Shown piece by piece: positions 52,031 to 60,153 of a stretch of DNA of 64,000 bases; position 1 is the first letter of the stretch, and each line of letters starts with the position of its first letter. Under the pieces are notes generated by a model that was not told the origin of the DNA, made no database searches, and saw only the letters and a program-made list of their open reading frames with translations. The stretch covers positions 36,613 to 100,612 of the forward strand of contig NZ_PCOZ01000016.1 in the NCBI RefSeq assembly GCF_002979555.1, written 5' to 3'. Source of the stretch: Pseudomonas sp. MYb60. GTDB taxonomy: Bacteria > Pseudomonadota > Gammaproteobacteria > Pseudomonadales > Pseudomonadaceae. The translations under genes were made by a program, and so were the position numbers.

Positions 52031-52552
52031 ATGAAAACTCAGGCCATGGATAAGGCTAAAACCGCTGTGAGTGAGTGCCTGTATCCCTTCAAGTCCCAGC
52101 TTGGGACGGGTTACCCCACGAGCCGGCAATTCGAAGTGGTACACGGCGAAAAGAGTACCGGCGCGGGCATCAAGGCGCGCGTGGCCTTTGACGGTCGCGT
52201 GTGCATCGCCAAGATCTCCGGGTACGCCCTGAGCGAGCGTCGCCGGTATACCTTGCAGTTGTCGTCGCGCATTCATCTGTACGACAGCTGGTTCAGCGGC
52301 CGGCTCTCACACTCGTGTCAACCGAACGTCTTTCTCGACCTTCAGTATCTGGAGCTCTGGACCCTGCACAGGATTGCTGCGGGTGACTGGCTGACCGTGG
52401 ATCACGCCAGCGTCGAGGAACAGTTGTTCCGTCAGTTCGAATGCACGTGCGGCGCCCCGAACTGTCGACGCTGGATCACCGGGAGCAACGAGCACTTGAA
52501 CGCCGAAGGGCTGGCGTTCATGGCCAAGGGCTGCAACCTCCAGCGACCTTAG
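52031..52552 (+). CDS. SET domain-containing protein (putative lysine methyltransferase)
   Basis: A 173-residue soluble protein with the core SET motif LSHSCQPN (residues 92-99, matching NHSC-PN of SET enzymes), a following DWLTVDHA segment in place of ELT-DY, and a post-SET-like Cys cluster CTCGAPNC at 138-145 that could bind zinc with an upstream Cys. SET proteins transfer methyl groups from SAM to lysine side chains. The usual active-site Tyr of the DY motif is replaced by His here, so activity is uncertain. No target is suggested by the neighbours. Confidence 0.78.
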   Translation: MKTQAMDKAKTAVSECLYPFKSQLGTGYPTSRQFEVVHGEKSTGAGIKARVAFDGRVCIAKISGYALSERRRYTLQLSSRIHLYDSWFSGRLSHSCQPNVFLDLQYLELWTLHRIAAGDWLTVDHASVEEQLFRQFECTCGAPNCRRWITGSNEHLNAEGLAFMAKGCNLQRP

Positions 52553-53193
52553 GCTTCGCCCAGCGGACGCAAGCGATATTGCGGCGGCAATTGCTCAAAA
52601 CCACTGATGGTGGTGTTCAGGCTCTTCCAGCGACCGTCCTTGATCCCGTAGATGCAACCGTGGATCGACAGGCTCTGGCCCCGGTGCCAGGCGTTTTGAA
52701 CAATGCTGGTATGGCCGACGTTGGCCACTTGCTGGATCACGTTCAATTCGCACATGCGGTCGACGCGCTCCTCTTCAGTCGGCAGTTGCGCCAGCACATC
52801 GCGGTTCTCGTAATAGAGATCGCGGATGGTGCGCAGCCAGCCGTCGATCAGGCCGAACTGACGGTCCTGCATCGAGGCACGCACACCACCGCAACCGTAA
52901 TGGCCAGTGACGAGAATGTGTTTGACCTTGAGCACGTCGACGGCGTACTGGATCACCGACAGGCAATTGAGGTCAGTGTGCAGCACCACGTTGGCCACGT
53001 TGCGGTGGACGAACAGATCACCCGGCAACATGCCGACGATTTCGTTGGCCGGAACACGGGCGTCGGAACAGCCGATCCACAAGTATTCCGGTGTTTGCTG
53101 GCGAGCGAGCTTGGCGAAAAATTCAGGATCTTCCTGTTTGATCGCATCCGCCCAGCGTTCGTTGTTATCAAGCAGGTCTTGTAGTTCGTTCAT
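52549..53193 (-). CDS. can: Beta-class carbonic anhydrase
   Basis: A 214-residue zinc enzyme interconverting CO2 and bicarbonate in the cytoplasm. The zinc ligands are Cys42 and Asp44 in GCSDAR, and His98 and Cys101 in GHYGCGG, as in E. coli Can. The start ATG 53193 (MNELQDLLDNNERWADAI) matches the family; a longer frame to 53253 adds a non-homologous 20 residues. It converges with the SET gene with a 4-base overlap. Confidence 0.96.
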   Translation of the reverse strand: MNELQDLLDNNERWADAIKQEDPEFFAKLARQQTPEYLWIGCSDARVPANEIVGMLPGDLFVHRNVANVVLHTDLNCLSVIQYAVDVLKVKHILVTGHYGCGGVRASMQDRQFGLIDGWLRTIRDLYYENRDVLAQLPTEEERVDRMCELNVIQQVANVGHTSIVQNAWHRGQSLSIHGCIYGIKDGRWKSLNTTISGFEQLPPQYRLRPLGEA

Positions 53194-53332
53194 CAGGGAA
53201 AACCTCAGGAATGATGCGCAGTTTTGTGACTGACAACCCCGCGTCCGGGTCACGCCGCGCGCAAATTAGCTTGAATCTTTGGAGCGCCGAGCCTGTCCAC
53301 ACACTATAAGCCCCACAGTATGAGGATTGGCC

Positions 53333-53737
53333 ATGACTGAATCACGACGCCCCTACGGTGCCACGCAACCCGAACCGATCGATGATAACGAAGACCGCAT
53401 GGGTTCGATGCGCGAGCTGGATTTTGACGAGCCCGATCAAACCGCTGAAATCGGCGATGAGATCCCGTCTCGCGAGCGTGAACACCTGATGCCCGACGAA
53501 CGGGTGCGTGAAGCGGGATTCACGGGTGCCTCAACGGCTGATCATGAGCCGACCGATGATGATTTGAGCCCGGAAACCTTGATTCACGAAGACGGAGCCC
53601 GGGATGCACGGGAAGAAGGCGAGGATAATCCGGCGGACTACGATCTGAGCATCGTGGACGAGGATGAGATTGGCGGCGGCAATGGCCTGGATGAGGCGGA
53701 ACTGGCGGATATTGATCCTTTAGACCAAAAGCGCTGA
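53333..53737 (+). CDS. Hypothetical highly acidic, disordered protein
   Basis: A 134-residue protein rich in Asp and Glu, with very few aromatic residues, no Cys and no hydrophobic segment; it should be intrinsically disordered with a very low pI. It begins MTESRRPYGATQPEPIDDNE. Such short acidic proteins are common single genes in Pseudomonas; I know of no firm function. It has no operon partner and is followed directly by a REP-like hairpin at 53755-53782. Confidence 0.7.
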   Translation: MTESRRPYGATQPEPIDDNEDRMGSMRELDFDEPDQTAEIGDEIPSREREHLMPDERVREAGFTGASTADHEPTDDDLSPETLIHEDGARDAREEGEDNPADYDLSIVDEDEIGGGNGLDEAELADIDPLDQKR

Positions 53738-53754
53738 AAAAGCGCGGTTCAACA

Positions 53755-53782
53755 TGAGAGAGCGGGCAAGCCCGCTCTCTCA
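53755..53782. terminator. REP-like hairpin between convergent genes
   Basis: A 12-bp perfect stem, TGAGAGAGCGGG and CCCGCTCTCTCA, closes a CAAG tetraloop; the centre GCGGGCAAGCCCG is shared with the REP element at 60073. It sits between the acidic-protein gene and rimI, whose transcripts it may end from both directions. Confidence 0.7.
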
Positions 53783-53795
53783 CCTGGATCCAAGG

Positions 53796-54248
53796 TTAAT
53801 CCACCAAGGTGCAGGCCATGACGACGGCATCTTCACGACCACCCACGGCGGGGTAGTAATCCCGGCGGCGCCCGATTTCGTTGAAGCCATAACGCTCATA
53901 CAGGCGAAACGCGCCGGCATTGCTGTCGCGAACTTCCAGAAAACACTCCCGCGCGCTGGCGGCATACGCCCGGGACATCAAGTGCTCGAGCAACGCCAAG
54001 CCCAATCCACGGCCCTGGTTTTCCGGCTTTACGGTGATGTTCAACAGGTGCGCTTCGTCGAGGATGATCTGTACCACGCCGTGGCCGACCTGTTGCTCGC
54101 CTTCGAACATCAACCAAATCTGATACTTGCCCAGCCCATCGAGAAAAATCCCACGGGTCCACGGATGGCTGAACGCCGCATATTCAATTTTCAGCACGGC
54201 GTCGAGGTCGGCCTCGGTCATCGGGCGGAAGGATAAAGCCTCACTCAT
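53796..54248 (-). CDS. rimI: Ribosomal protein S18-alanine N-acetyltransferase
   Basis: A 150-residue GNAT enzyme. The acetyl-CoA motif QGRGLGLALLEHLMSRA is central, and VRDSNAGAFRLYERYGFNEI is the GNAT signature of RimI, which acetylates the N-terminal alanine of S18. Length matches E. coli RimI (148). It overlaps holD by 8 bases, the conserved holD-rimI pairing. Confidence 0.93.
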   Translation of the reverse strand: MSEALSFRPMTEADLDAVLKIEYAAFSHPWTRGIFLDGLGKYQIWLMFEGEQQVGHGVVQIILDEAHLLNITVKPENQGRGLGLALLEHLMSRAYAASARECFLEVRDSNAGAFRLYERYGFNEIGRRRDYYPAVGGREDAVVMACTLVD

Positions 54249-55026
54249 CGGTTGTTTTCCAGCGCGCCATCAGCCGGCGCATGGCTTGCCAGACATCAGC
54301 CTTACGCTGTGGCTCTTCCATTAATAATTCCAGGCCCGGCAGGGCCCACACCGAGCCCAGGCTGTCGACCTGCAACTCGCGGTACCAGGCTTCGGCATTG
54401 GCCTCGCCGGCAAAACGCACGGCGGGGAGGCCAATCAGCCACAGGCACACGCAGGGCTCGTCTTCCAGGCGCGCTGACACAAAACCTTGCACAAAATCCC
54501 GTGCAGCTTCCGGGCCCTGGTCCATGGTGCCGCGCACCAGCAGCGGCCAGCGCACCGGATCGCCGATGATTTGCGGGCTGTCGGGCAGGCCGGCGGCGCG
54601 CAGCATGTCCTTGAGCAAAAGATAAGCCGGGTCGCGGGCCTGGAAGCGTTCGCCGGTGGGCAATTCCACCAGCAACAAGCAGCGACCGGCGCGCAGCAAT
54701 TGCAGGGCAAAGCGTGGCGGCGGCACCACCGGGGCCTTGACCACCGCGGCAGCCTCTTCGGCCACCACGGCGGCCTTGGTCACCGCCGATGGGCGTGGGA
54801 CCTCGATCTTCGCCCGCTCCACCACGGGGCGCACGGGCACCGCCGGCTTGACCACGGCAACCGGCGCAGCCGCTTCCTCACCCGAAACCTCGAAGGCCTC
54901 ATACGGCTCAAGCGCTTCCAGCAGCTCAGGCCGCGACGGCGCGGCAAACGGCAGTTCGGTGCGGGGCAGCCAGTTGACCACCTGCATGGCGGTCAAGTAA
55001 GCGCGACGTCGGGACTCGATAAGCAC
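54241..55026 (-). CDS. holD: DNA polymerase III subunit psi (pseudomonad type)
   Basis: A 261-residue protein with two parts: an N-terminal Pro/Ala/Val-rich, probably disordered half, and a globular C-terminal domain (about 120-261) ending in LPGLELLMEEPQRKADVWQA. This domain order, the length and the rimI neighbour match the long, divergent psi subunit described for Pseudomonas, which links the clamp loader to chi/SSB. E. coli HolD is only about 137 residues. The start GTG 55026 gives SRRRAYLTAMQVVNWLPRTE; ATG 54987 (MQVVNW) is an alternative. Confidence 0.8.
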   Translation of the reverse strand: MLIESRRRAYLTAMQVVNWLPRTELPFAAPSRPELLEALEPYEAFEVSGEEAAAPVAVVKPAVPVRPVVERAKIEVPRPSAVTKAAVVAEEAAAVVKAPVVPPPRFALQLLRAGRCLLLVELPTGERFQARDPAYLLLKDMLRAAGLPDSPQIIGDPVRWPLLVRGTMDQGPEAARDFVQGFVSARLEDEPCVCLWLIGLPAVRFAGEANAEAWYRELQVDSLGSVWALPGLELLMEEPQRKADVWQAMRRLMARWKTTDE

Positions 55027-55038
55027 AGCTCGGCCACT

Positions 55039-55047
55039 TGTGGATAA
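55039..55047 (-). promoter_or_regulatory. Perfect DnaA box near holD
   Basis: TTATCCACA read on the minus strand, 13 bases before the holD start, in the divergent holD-mksF control region. Confidence 0.45.
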
Positions 55048-55106
55048 CTAAAGAGCGGCGATTCTACCGTTGTTCGGCAACAATCGCCCACTGCGTACTG
55101 ACCGGC

Positions 55107-55115
55107 TGTGGATAA
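55107..55115 (-). promoter_or_regulatory. Perfect DnaA box between holD and mksF
   Basis: A second TTATCCACA in the same orientation, 68 bases from the first and 60 bases before the mksF start. See the matching finding. Confidence 0.45.
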
Positions 55116-55174
55116 ATCCCCTGCCTGATGCAGTACAATCGCGACTTTTCATCGCCAACCAGCCGGCCATTCCC

Positions 55175-56452
55175 ATGATCGAACCCAAGCGCGTCCTACG
55201 CGCCCTCGCCGAACACTGGGCACTGCTTGAGCCACTGTGCGAACACTTCGACCAAGGCACCCTGAGCCTTGGCGAGCTGCGCGCGCAATTGGCCGCCCAA
55301 CAACTGGACAGCACGCCACAGGACATCACCAGCCTGTTGGACGTGTGGATTCGCCTGGACATCCTGGTGCCTGTCGCCAAGAGCCCGAACCGTTTCGAGC
55401 TCAACGCGCAGATCCACGACTTCCTGGCCTATCTTCGCAAGGAGCACCGGCTTGGCCTGTGCCTGGAAATCGAAGCCTACCTGCGCCACCTCGAGCGCCT
55501 GGCTGGTTACATCCAGGACGCCTTCGACATCCGTGATGGCCACGACCTCGCCCGCCAACTGCGCCTGCTCGACATGCGCGTGCGGGACGTGCTGAAAAAA
55601 CTCGCCAACGACGAACAGGCCCTCGCCGCCGTGGCCGATCGCGCCAAGACCAGCGACCGGCAGATTCCGTTGCGCCAGCGTTATGCCGAAGTACTGGCAA
55701 CCTGGGACGAATACGTCGAACCGATGATCCAACTGGTGAACGCCGACGGTGCCTTCGAACAGGGCGTGCGCAAGGTGGAAAACGTGCTGCTGCGCCTGCT
55801 CACCGAGCAACAGCGCCTCGGCCACCTGGTGGACGACGACATGCTGCTGCGCACCCACGCGCGCATCCTCGAAATGCAGACCAGCGCCCAGTTGACCCTG
55901 CGTCATGCACGGGAGCTGCTGTTGCCGCTGCGTGAAGAAGCGCGCCGGCACAATGCCGTGACCCGTGGCGCAGCGCTGGCTTTGTCGGCGATCCGCCGCA
56001 AGGGCCTGGACGCCGTGCCGCAAGCCGCGATGCCGATGTTCACCCGCCCGCAGAGCACCTTCCTCGGCAGTGCCAGCCAGGTGGAAGCCTATGTGTACGC
56101 CTTGGCGAATTTCGAGCCGAAACCGGCGAAATTCCCCAAGGCGCACAAATCCCACAAAGGCGAAGCCCAGCGCGCCCCGCGCACGGTCAAGGAAATGCTC
56201 GAACGCTGCGAAGAGGCGCTGCCGATGCCGGACCTGATGACCTGGCTGCTGGAGCAGGAACCGGAAGGCGCCACCGACGAATTGCTGTACTGGTTCTCGC
56301 GCCTGTCCCGCGAGAAGCGCTTCAAGCGCGAACGCCTGGAACGCCGCGATTACCACACCACCGAGCACCAGGTCAGCCTGCGCTCCTTCGCCCTGCTCCC
56401 GGCTGCGCCTGATGCCGCCGAGCATTCTGCGAGTACACCTCATGCATCTTGA
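55175..56452 (+). CDS. mksF: Condensin subunit MksF (kleisin)
   Basis: A 425-residue MukF-like kleisin of the MksBEF condensin. The start ATG 55175 (MIEPKRVLRALAEHWALLEP) fits; a longer frame from 55070 crosses the divergent control region and the DnaA boxes. It is mostly helical: an N-terminal winged-helix region (GELRAQLAAQQLDSTPQDIT), a four-helix middle and a C-terminal region predicted to bind MksB heads. It overlaps mksE by 11 bases. It helps chromosome organisation and segregation. Confidence 0.88.
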   Translation: MIEPKRVLRALAEHWALLEPLCEHFDQGTLSLGELRAQLAAQQLDSTPQDITSLLDVWIRLDILVPVAKSPNRFELNAQIHDFLAYLRKEHRLGLCLEIEAYLRHLERLAGYIQDAFDIRDGHDLARQLRLLDMRVRDVLKKLANDEQALAAVADRAKTSDRQIPLRQRYAEVLATWDEYVEPMIQLVNADGAFEQGVRKVENVLLRLLTEQQRLGHLVDDDMLLRTHARILEMQTSAQLTLRHARELLLPLREEARRHNAVTRGAALALSAIRRKGLDAVPQAAMPMFTRPQSTFLGSASQVEAYVYALANFEPKPAKFPKAHKSHKGEAQRAPRTVKEMLERCEEALPMPDLMTWLLEQEPEGATDELLYWFSRLSREKRFKRERLERRDYHTTEHQVSLRSFALLPAAPDAAEHSASTPHAS

Positions 56453-57149
56453 TCTATCCGAACTGTCCCAGCTGGCGCCGATCTTCCGCGAGCTGTTCAA
56501 GGGTTACCACGTCAGCCGCCGCGACCCGGAGCTGTACGCGCAATTGTCGAACTTCCAGGACCAGTACCGCACCCTGTTCAAGGCCCTGGGCTTCGAGCTG
56601 GTGTGCGACACGCGAGGCTTCTACTACTTCGTGCCGGACACCGCCGTGGCCGCTGCGCAGGTGAACAAGACCGCGCAGCGCCTGGCATTGTTCACCTTCA
56701 TCATCGTCGAGCATTTGGCCGACCAGGGCCGCGACCCGATCGCCGTGCTCGACGGTGGCAGCCTGGGCCGGGATGAATTGCCGTCGCTGCTGGAGAAGTA
56801 CCGCGACCTGTTTATCCAGGCCGAAGTGCAGACCCAGGAAGAACTCGAAGAAAAGATCATGCGCCGCATGACCCAGTTGGGGTTTGCCAGCGAAGACAAT
56901 GGCGTCTACCGCTTCCTGCCGCCGATGCACCGCTTCCTCGACGTGTGCCTGTCGGTGCAGCAGGACCGCGATCTGGCGGCCAGCGTGCACAGCGTGTTGC
57001 CACTGCCGGCGCCGGTGATCATCGATGAAGACAGCGATGAAAAATTACTGAAGACCGATGACCCGCTGGACTTGAGCGACTTCGATGAAGAAAGCGAAGA
57101 AGACGCCCTGGCCCGCGCCATTGCCGAAGAACAGGAGACCGACGCATGA
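56442..57149 (+). CDS. mksE: Condensin subunit MksE (kite)
   Basis: A 235-residue MukE-like protein with two winged-helix domains (LAPIFRELFKGYHVSRRDPE; QEELEEKIMRRMTQLGFASE) and an acidic C-terminal tail (DFDEESEEDALARAIAEEQE). The start ATG 56442 lies inside mksF; its own stop overlaps mksB in an ATGA arrangement. MksE binds the MksF kleisin and controls MksB ATPase and DNA loading. Confidence 0.9.
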   Translation: MHLDLSELSQLAPIFRELFKGYHVSRRDPELYAQLSNFQDQYRTLFKALGFELVCDTRGFYYFVPDTAVAAAQVNKTAQRLALFTFIIVEHLADQGRDPIAVLDGGSLGRDELPSLLEKYRDLFIQAEVQTQEELEEKIMRRMTQLGFASEDNGVYRFLPPMHRFLDVCLSVQQDRDLAASVHSVLPLPAPVIIDEDSDEKLLKTDDPLDLSDFDEESEEDALARAIAEEQETDA

Positions 57150-59986
57150 GTAAGGAACGCTACGGCATCCGCCGCTTCGCCCTATTGAATACCGCCGGCT
57201 ACAGCCTGGGGTTGTTTCCGCTGGAAGAGCCGCTGTCGGTGTACGGCGCGAACAACCTGGGCAAATCGGCGTCGATCAACGCCTTGCAGTTTCCGATTCT
57301 GGCGCGCATGTCGGACATGAGTTTCGGCAAGTACACCCTGGAACAATCGCGGCGCTTCTACTTTGCCAGCGACACCAGCTATATCCTCGTGGAAGTTTCC
57401 CTGCCCCACGGCCCACACGTTATCGGCGTGGTCGGTCGCGGTCCGGGCGGTGGCTTTGGTCACCAGTTCTTTGCCTATGCCGGCAAGCTGGACCTGGCCC
57501 ACTATCAGAAGAACGACACCTGCCTGCGGCAGAAAGAGCTGTTCACCAACCTTGAGCGCGAAGGCCTCAAGGCCTACGAACTCAAGCCGGATGAGCTGCG
57601 CCGTTTGCTCGTGGGCGGCCACACGTCGATCCCGCTGGACCTGACGTTGATTCCGCTGCGCTCCACCAGCGAGCAGAGCCTGAAGACCTTCCGCGCACTG
57701 TTTATCAACCTGCTGCACATGCGCGAAATCACTGCCGCCAAGCTCAAGCAGCTGTTCCTTGATGCGTTCGAACACAGCCTGCGTTCAGGCAGCGTGGACT
57801 ACATTGCTGCGTGCGAAGAAGCCTTCCGCGATGTGCGGCGCATGGAGCAGGACTACAACTCGCTGGTGGCTGCCGGGCCATTGGTCGAAGCGTTGGCCAA
57901 CGGCGTGCGCATGCGCGACGTGTTGCGCGGCAAGTTGCATCGCCTGTCGCCTCTGCTGGACTCGTTGCTCGGCACCTGGTCGGACTACGCCAGTGCACGC
58001 AAGGAAGAGCTGACCATCCAGGCTGAGCACTACCGCAATGAGCAGGACGCGCTGCAGAACGACCAGCGTGGCGGCACCCAGGAACTGATGCGCCTGGAGC
58101 GTGAGATCAGCGGAATCCAGCGTTGGCTGGGCGAGTTGTCGGTGCTCAAGCATCGCTTTGCGCTGGTGGACGACGTGAAGGTACTGGAGCAGCAACTGCT
58201 CGCGGCCAAGGACGCCCACGATGAACTGGCGGGCGCTTTGGCGCAGTCGCGGCAGTTCAGCGCCGAGGACCTGGACGAGCGCCTGCGCGACCTGGAAAAA
58301 CGCTTGAAGTCGGTCCGACAGCAGCTGGATCACGCGGACAACAACAGCTACGCCAAGCTGCGGGAAGAATTCTCACAGCAGGATGTCGAGCGTCTGATGC
58401 GCCTGTTCAACAGTACGTTGTTCAGCCTGCCATTGGGCGAGCATGGCATCACCCTGGACGAGGACGGCCAGTGGGTCAAATCGCTGGAGCAGATCCTCGA
58501 TGGCTTCAAGGGCGAACGTTTTGAAGTGCCGGGGTTGTCCATCGACATTTCCCACATCGAGCCACCTGCACTTCAGGCCTTGGCGGATCGCGCCGCGTTG
58601 CGCGACCAGAAAGAACGCCTGGAAAAAGAACTCAAGCAGCTCAAGACCCAGCAGGCGGTAGCGGCTGACCGTGCGGCGAGCAAGACCCAGACCGAAGCGT
58701 TGTACCAGCAGGTGCTGGACGCGCAAAAAGCGTTGGAAGACTTCCGCCGTGCGCAGACCCTGAGTGCGGAAGAAGGCGAGAAACTGGAAAACCTGGCGCA
58801 GATGGAAGCGGCCCAGGATGAGCTCAAGCGCTCCAGTGATGCATTTACCGAACGCGTGCAGCAACTGTCGGCCAAGCTGCAATTGGTGGGTCGCCAGATT
58901 GGTGACATGGAAGCCAAGCAACGCACGCTGGATGACGCGTTGCGCCGTCGCCAGCTGCTGCCGGCGGACTTGCCGTTCGGTACGCCGTTCATGGACCCGG
59001 TGGACGACTCGATGGACAACCTGCTGCCGCTGCTCAACGACTATCAGGACAGCTGGCAGGGACTGTTGCGCGCCGATGGCCAGATCGAGGCACTGTACGC
59101 ACAGGTACGACTCAAGGGCGTGGCCAAGTTCGACAGCGAGGATGACGTCGAGCGTCGCCTGCAACTGCTGATCAACGCCTACGCGCACCGTACCGACGAA
59201 GCGCTGACGCTGGGCAAGGCCCGCCGTGCGGCGGTCACCGATATCGCGCGGACCTTGCGCAATATTCGCAGCGACTATGACAGCCTTGAGCATCAGCTGG
59301 CGTTGTTCAACCGGGAGATCAACAAGCGTCAGGTGTCCAACCTGCAGAGCTTCCGCATTGTGCTGGCACCGAACAAGGAAGCCCTCAAGCATATCGACCA
59401 GATCATCCACAGCGCTGGCCAGTATGAAGAAGGCGAAACCCTGTCGGTGTTCGATCTCAGCCACAGCGCCGAGCAAGACAACAAGAACGAAGAGGCCAAG
59501 GAATACCTGGCCCGCCTCGTGGCCGCCAACCATAACCAGTTGGGCCTTAAGGACTTGTTCGAGCTGGCGTTCGAGATCACCAAAGTGAACGGCCAACCGG
59601 TGATCCACACCGACATCGACGGCGCCGCCTCCAATGGCACCACCATGACCATCAAGGCGCTGACCAACATGTATTTGTTGCTGCACCTGATGGACCGCGA
59701 CCAGGCAGGGCGCGTGCGTTTGCCGTACTACCTCGACGAGGCCGCGGACATCGACGAGAAAAACCAGGCCGCGCTGCTGGAAACCAGCTTGCAGCTGGGT
59801 TTTGTACCGATCCTGGCCAGTGTGAAACCTCAGGTGTCGGCCCAGGTGGCGATCGACCTGGAAGGTGGCAGTGGGCCGAACGGGATCTACATCGATGAGG
59901 CGGATTGGAAGTACATCCGTCGGCACGATGTGGTGAAGGCGACGGTGAATGTGCAGGCCGATGAGCCGGAGTTGGATGAGGTCTGA
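57146..59986 (+). CDS. mksB: Condensin SMC-like ATPase MksB
   Basis: A 946-residue SMC-family ATPase. Walker A GANNLGKS is at residues 34-41; long coiled coils run from about 220 to 430 and 480 to 700; the ABC signature and Walker B (YYLDEAADID, about residue 863) are at the C-terminus. MksB is much shorter than MukB. With MksF and MksE it condenses and segregates the chromosome. No mksG/jetD nuclease gene follows, so this is the chromosome-type MksBEF, not a plasmid-defence MksBEFG/Wadjet system. A strong terminator lies 19 bases downstream. Confidence 0.93.
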   Translation: MSKERYGIRRFALLNTAGYSLGLFPLEEPLSVYGANNLGKSASINALQFPILARMSDMSFGKYTLEQSRRFYFASDTSYILVEVSLPHGPHVIGVVGRGPGGGFGHQFFAYAGKLDLAHYQKNDTCLRQKELFTNLEREGLKAYELKPDELRRLLVGGHTSIPLDLTLIPLRSTSEQSLKTFRALFINLLHMREITAAKLKQLFLDAFEHSLRSGSVDYIAACEEAFRDVRRMEQDYNSLVAAGPLVEALANGVRMRDVLRGKLHRLSPLLDSLLGTWSDYASARKEELTIQAEHYRNEQDALQNDQRGGTQELMRLEREISGIQRWLGELSVLKHRFALVDDVKVLEQQLLAAKDAHDELAGALAQSRQFSAEDLDERLRDLEKRLKSVRQQLDHADNNSYAKLREEFSQQDVERLMRLFNSTLFSLPLGEHGITLDEDGQWVKSLEQILDGFKGERFEVPGLSIDISHIEPPALQALADRAALRDQKERLEKELKQLKTQQAVAADRAASKTQTEALYQQVLDAQKALEDFRRAQTLSAEEGEKLENLAQMEAAQDELKRSSDAFTERVQQLSAKLQLVGRQIGDMEAKQRTLDDALRRRQLLPADLPFGTPFMDPVDDSMDNLLPLLNDYQDSWQGLLRADGQIEALYAQVRLKGVAKFDSEDDVERRLQLLINAYAHRTDEALTLGKARRAAVTDIARTLRNIRSDYDSLEHQLALFNREINKRQVSNLQSFRIVLAPNKEALKHIDQIIHSAGQYEEGETLSVFDLSHSAEQDNKNEEAKEYLARLVAANHNQLGLKDLFELAFEITKVNGQPVIHTDIDGAASNGTTMTIKALTNMYLLLHLMDRDQAGRVRLPYYLDEAADIDEKNQAALLETSLQLGFVPILASVKPQVSAQVAIDLEGGSGPNGIYIDEADWKYIRRHDVVKATVNVQADEPELDEV

Positions 59987-60004
59987 TTTTTTCGACTGAA
60001 ATGC

Positions 60005-60040
60005 AAAAGGCCGCGATCTTCTGGATCGCGGCCTTTTTTT
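60005..60040 (+). terminator. Rho-independent terminator after mksB
   Basis: A 14-bp perfect stem, AAAAGGCCGCGATC and GATCGCGGCCTTTT, with a 5-base loop and T-run. Confidence 0.95.
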
Positions 60041-60072
60041 GGGCTTGGAATGGGGAGTGATTCCAAAGGCCC

Positions 60073-60140
60073 CATCGCGGGCAAGCCCGGCTCCCACGGG
60101 CACATGCATGCCAATGTGGGAGCCGGGCTTGCCCGCGATG
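60073..60140. repeat. REP doublet (REPIN-like inverted repeat)
   Basis: Two perfect 25-base arms in inverted orientation (60073-60097 and 60116-60140) with an 18-base spacer. Each arm combines the ATCGCGGGCAAGCCCG core with a GGCTCCCAC end, a common Pseudomonas REP type. It lies between the convergent mksB and pqiB genes. Confidence 0.88.
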
Positions 60141-60153
60141 AAGGCGCCTCGGT

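Noticed and set aside
58373..60109. Minus-strand ORF of 578 codons opposite mksB
   Set aside because: Antisense shadow of mksB; it crosses the mksB terminator and shows no domain.
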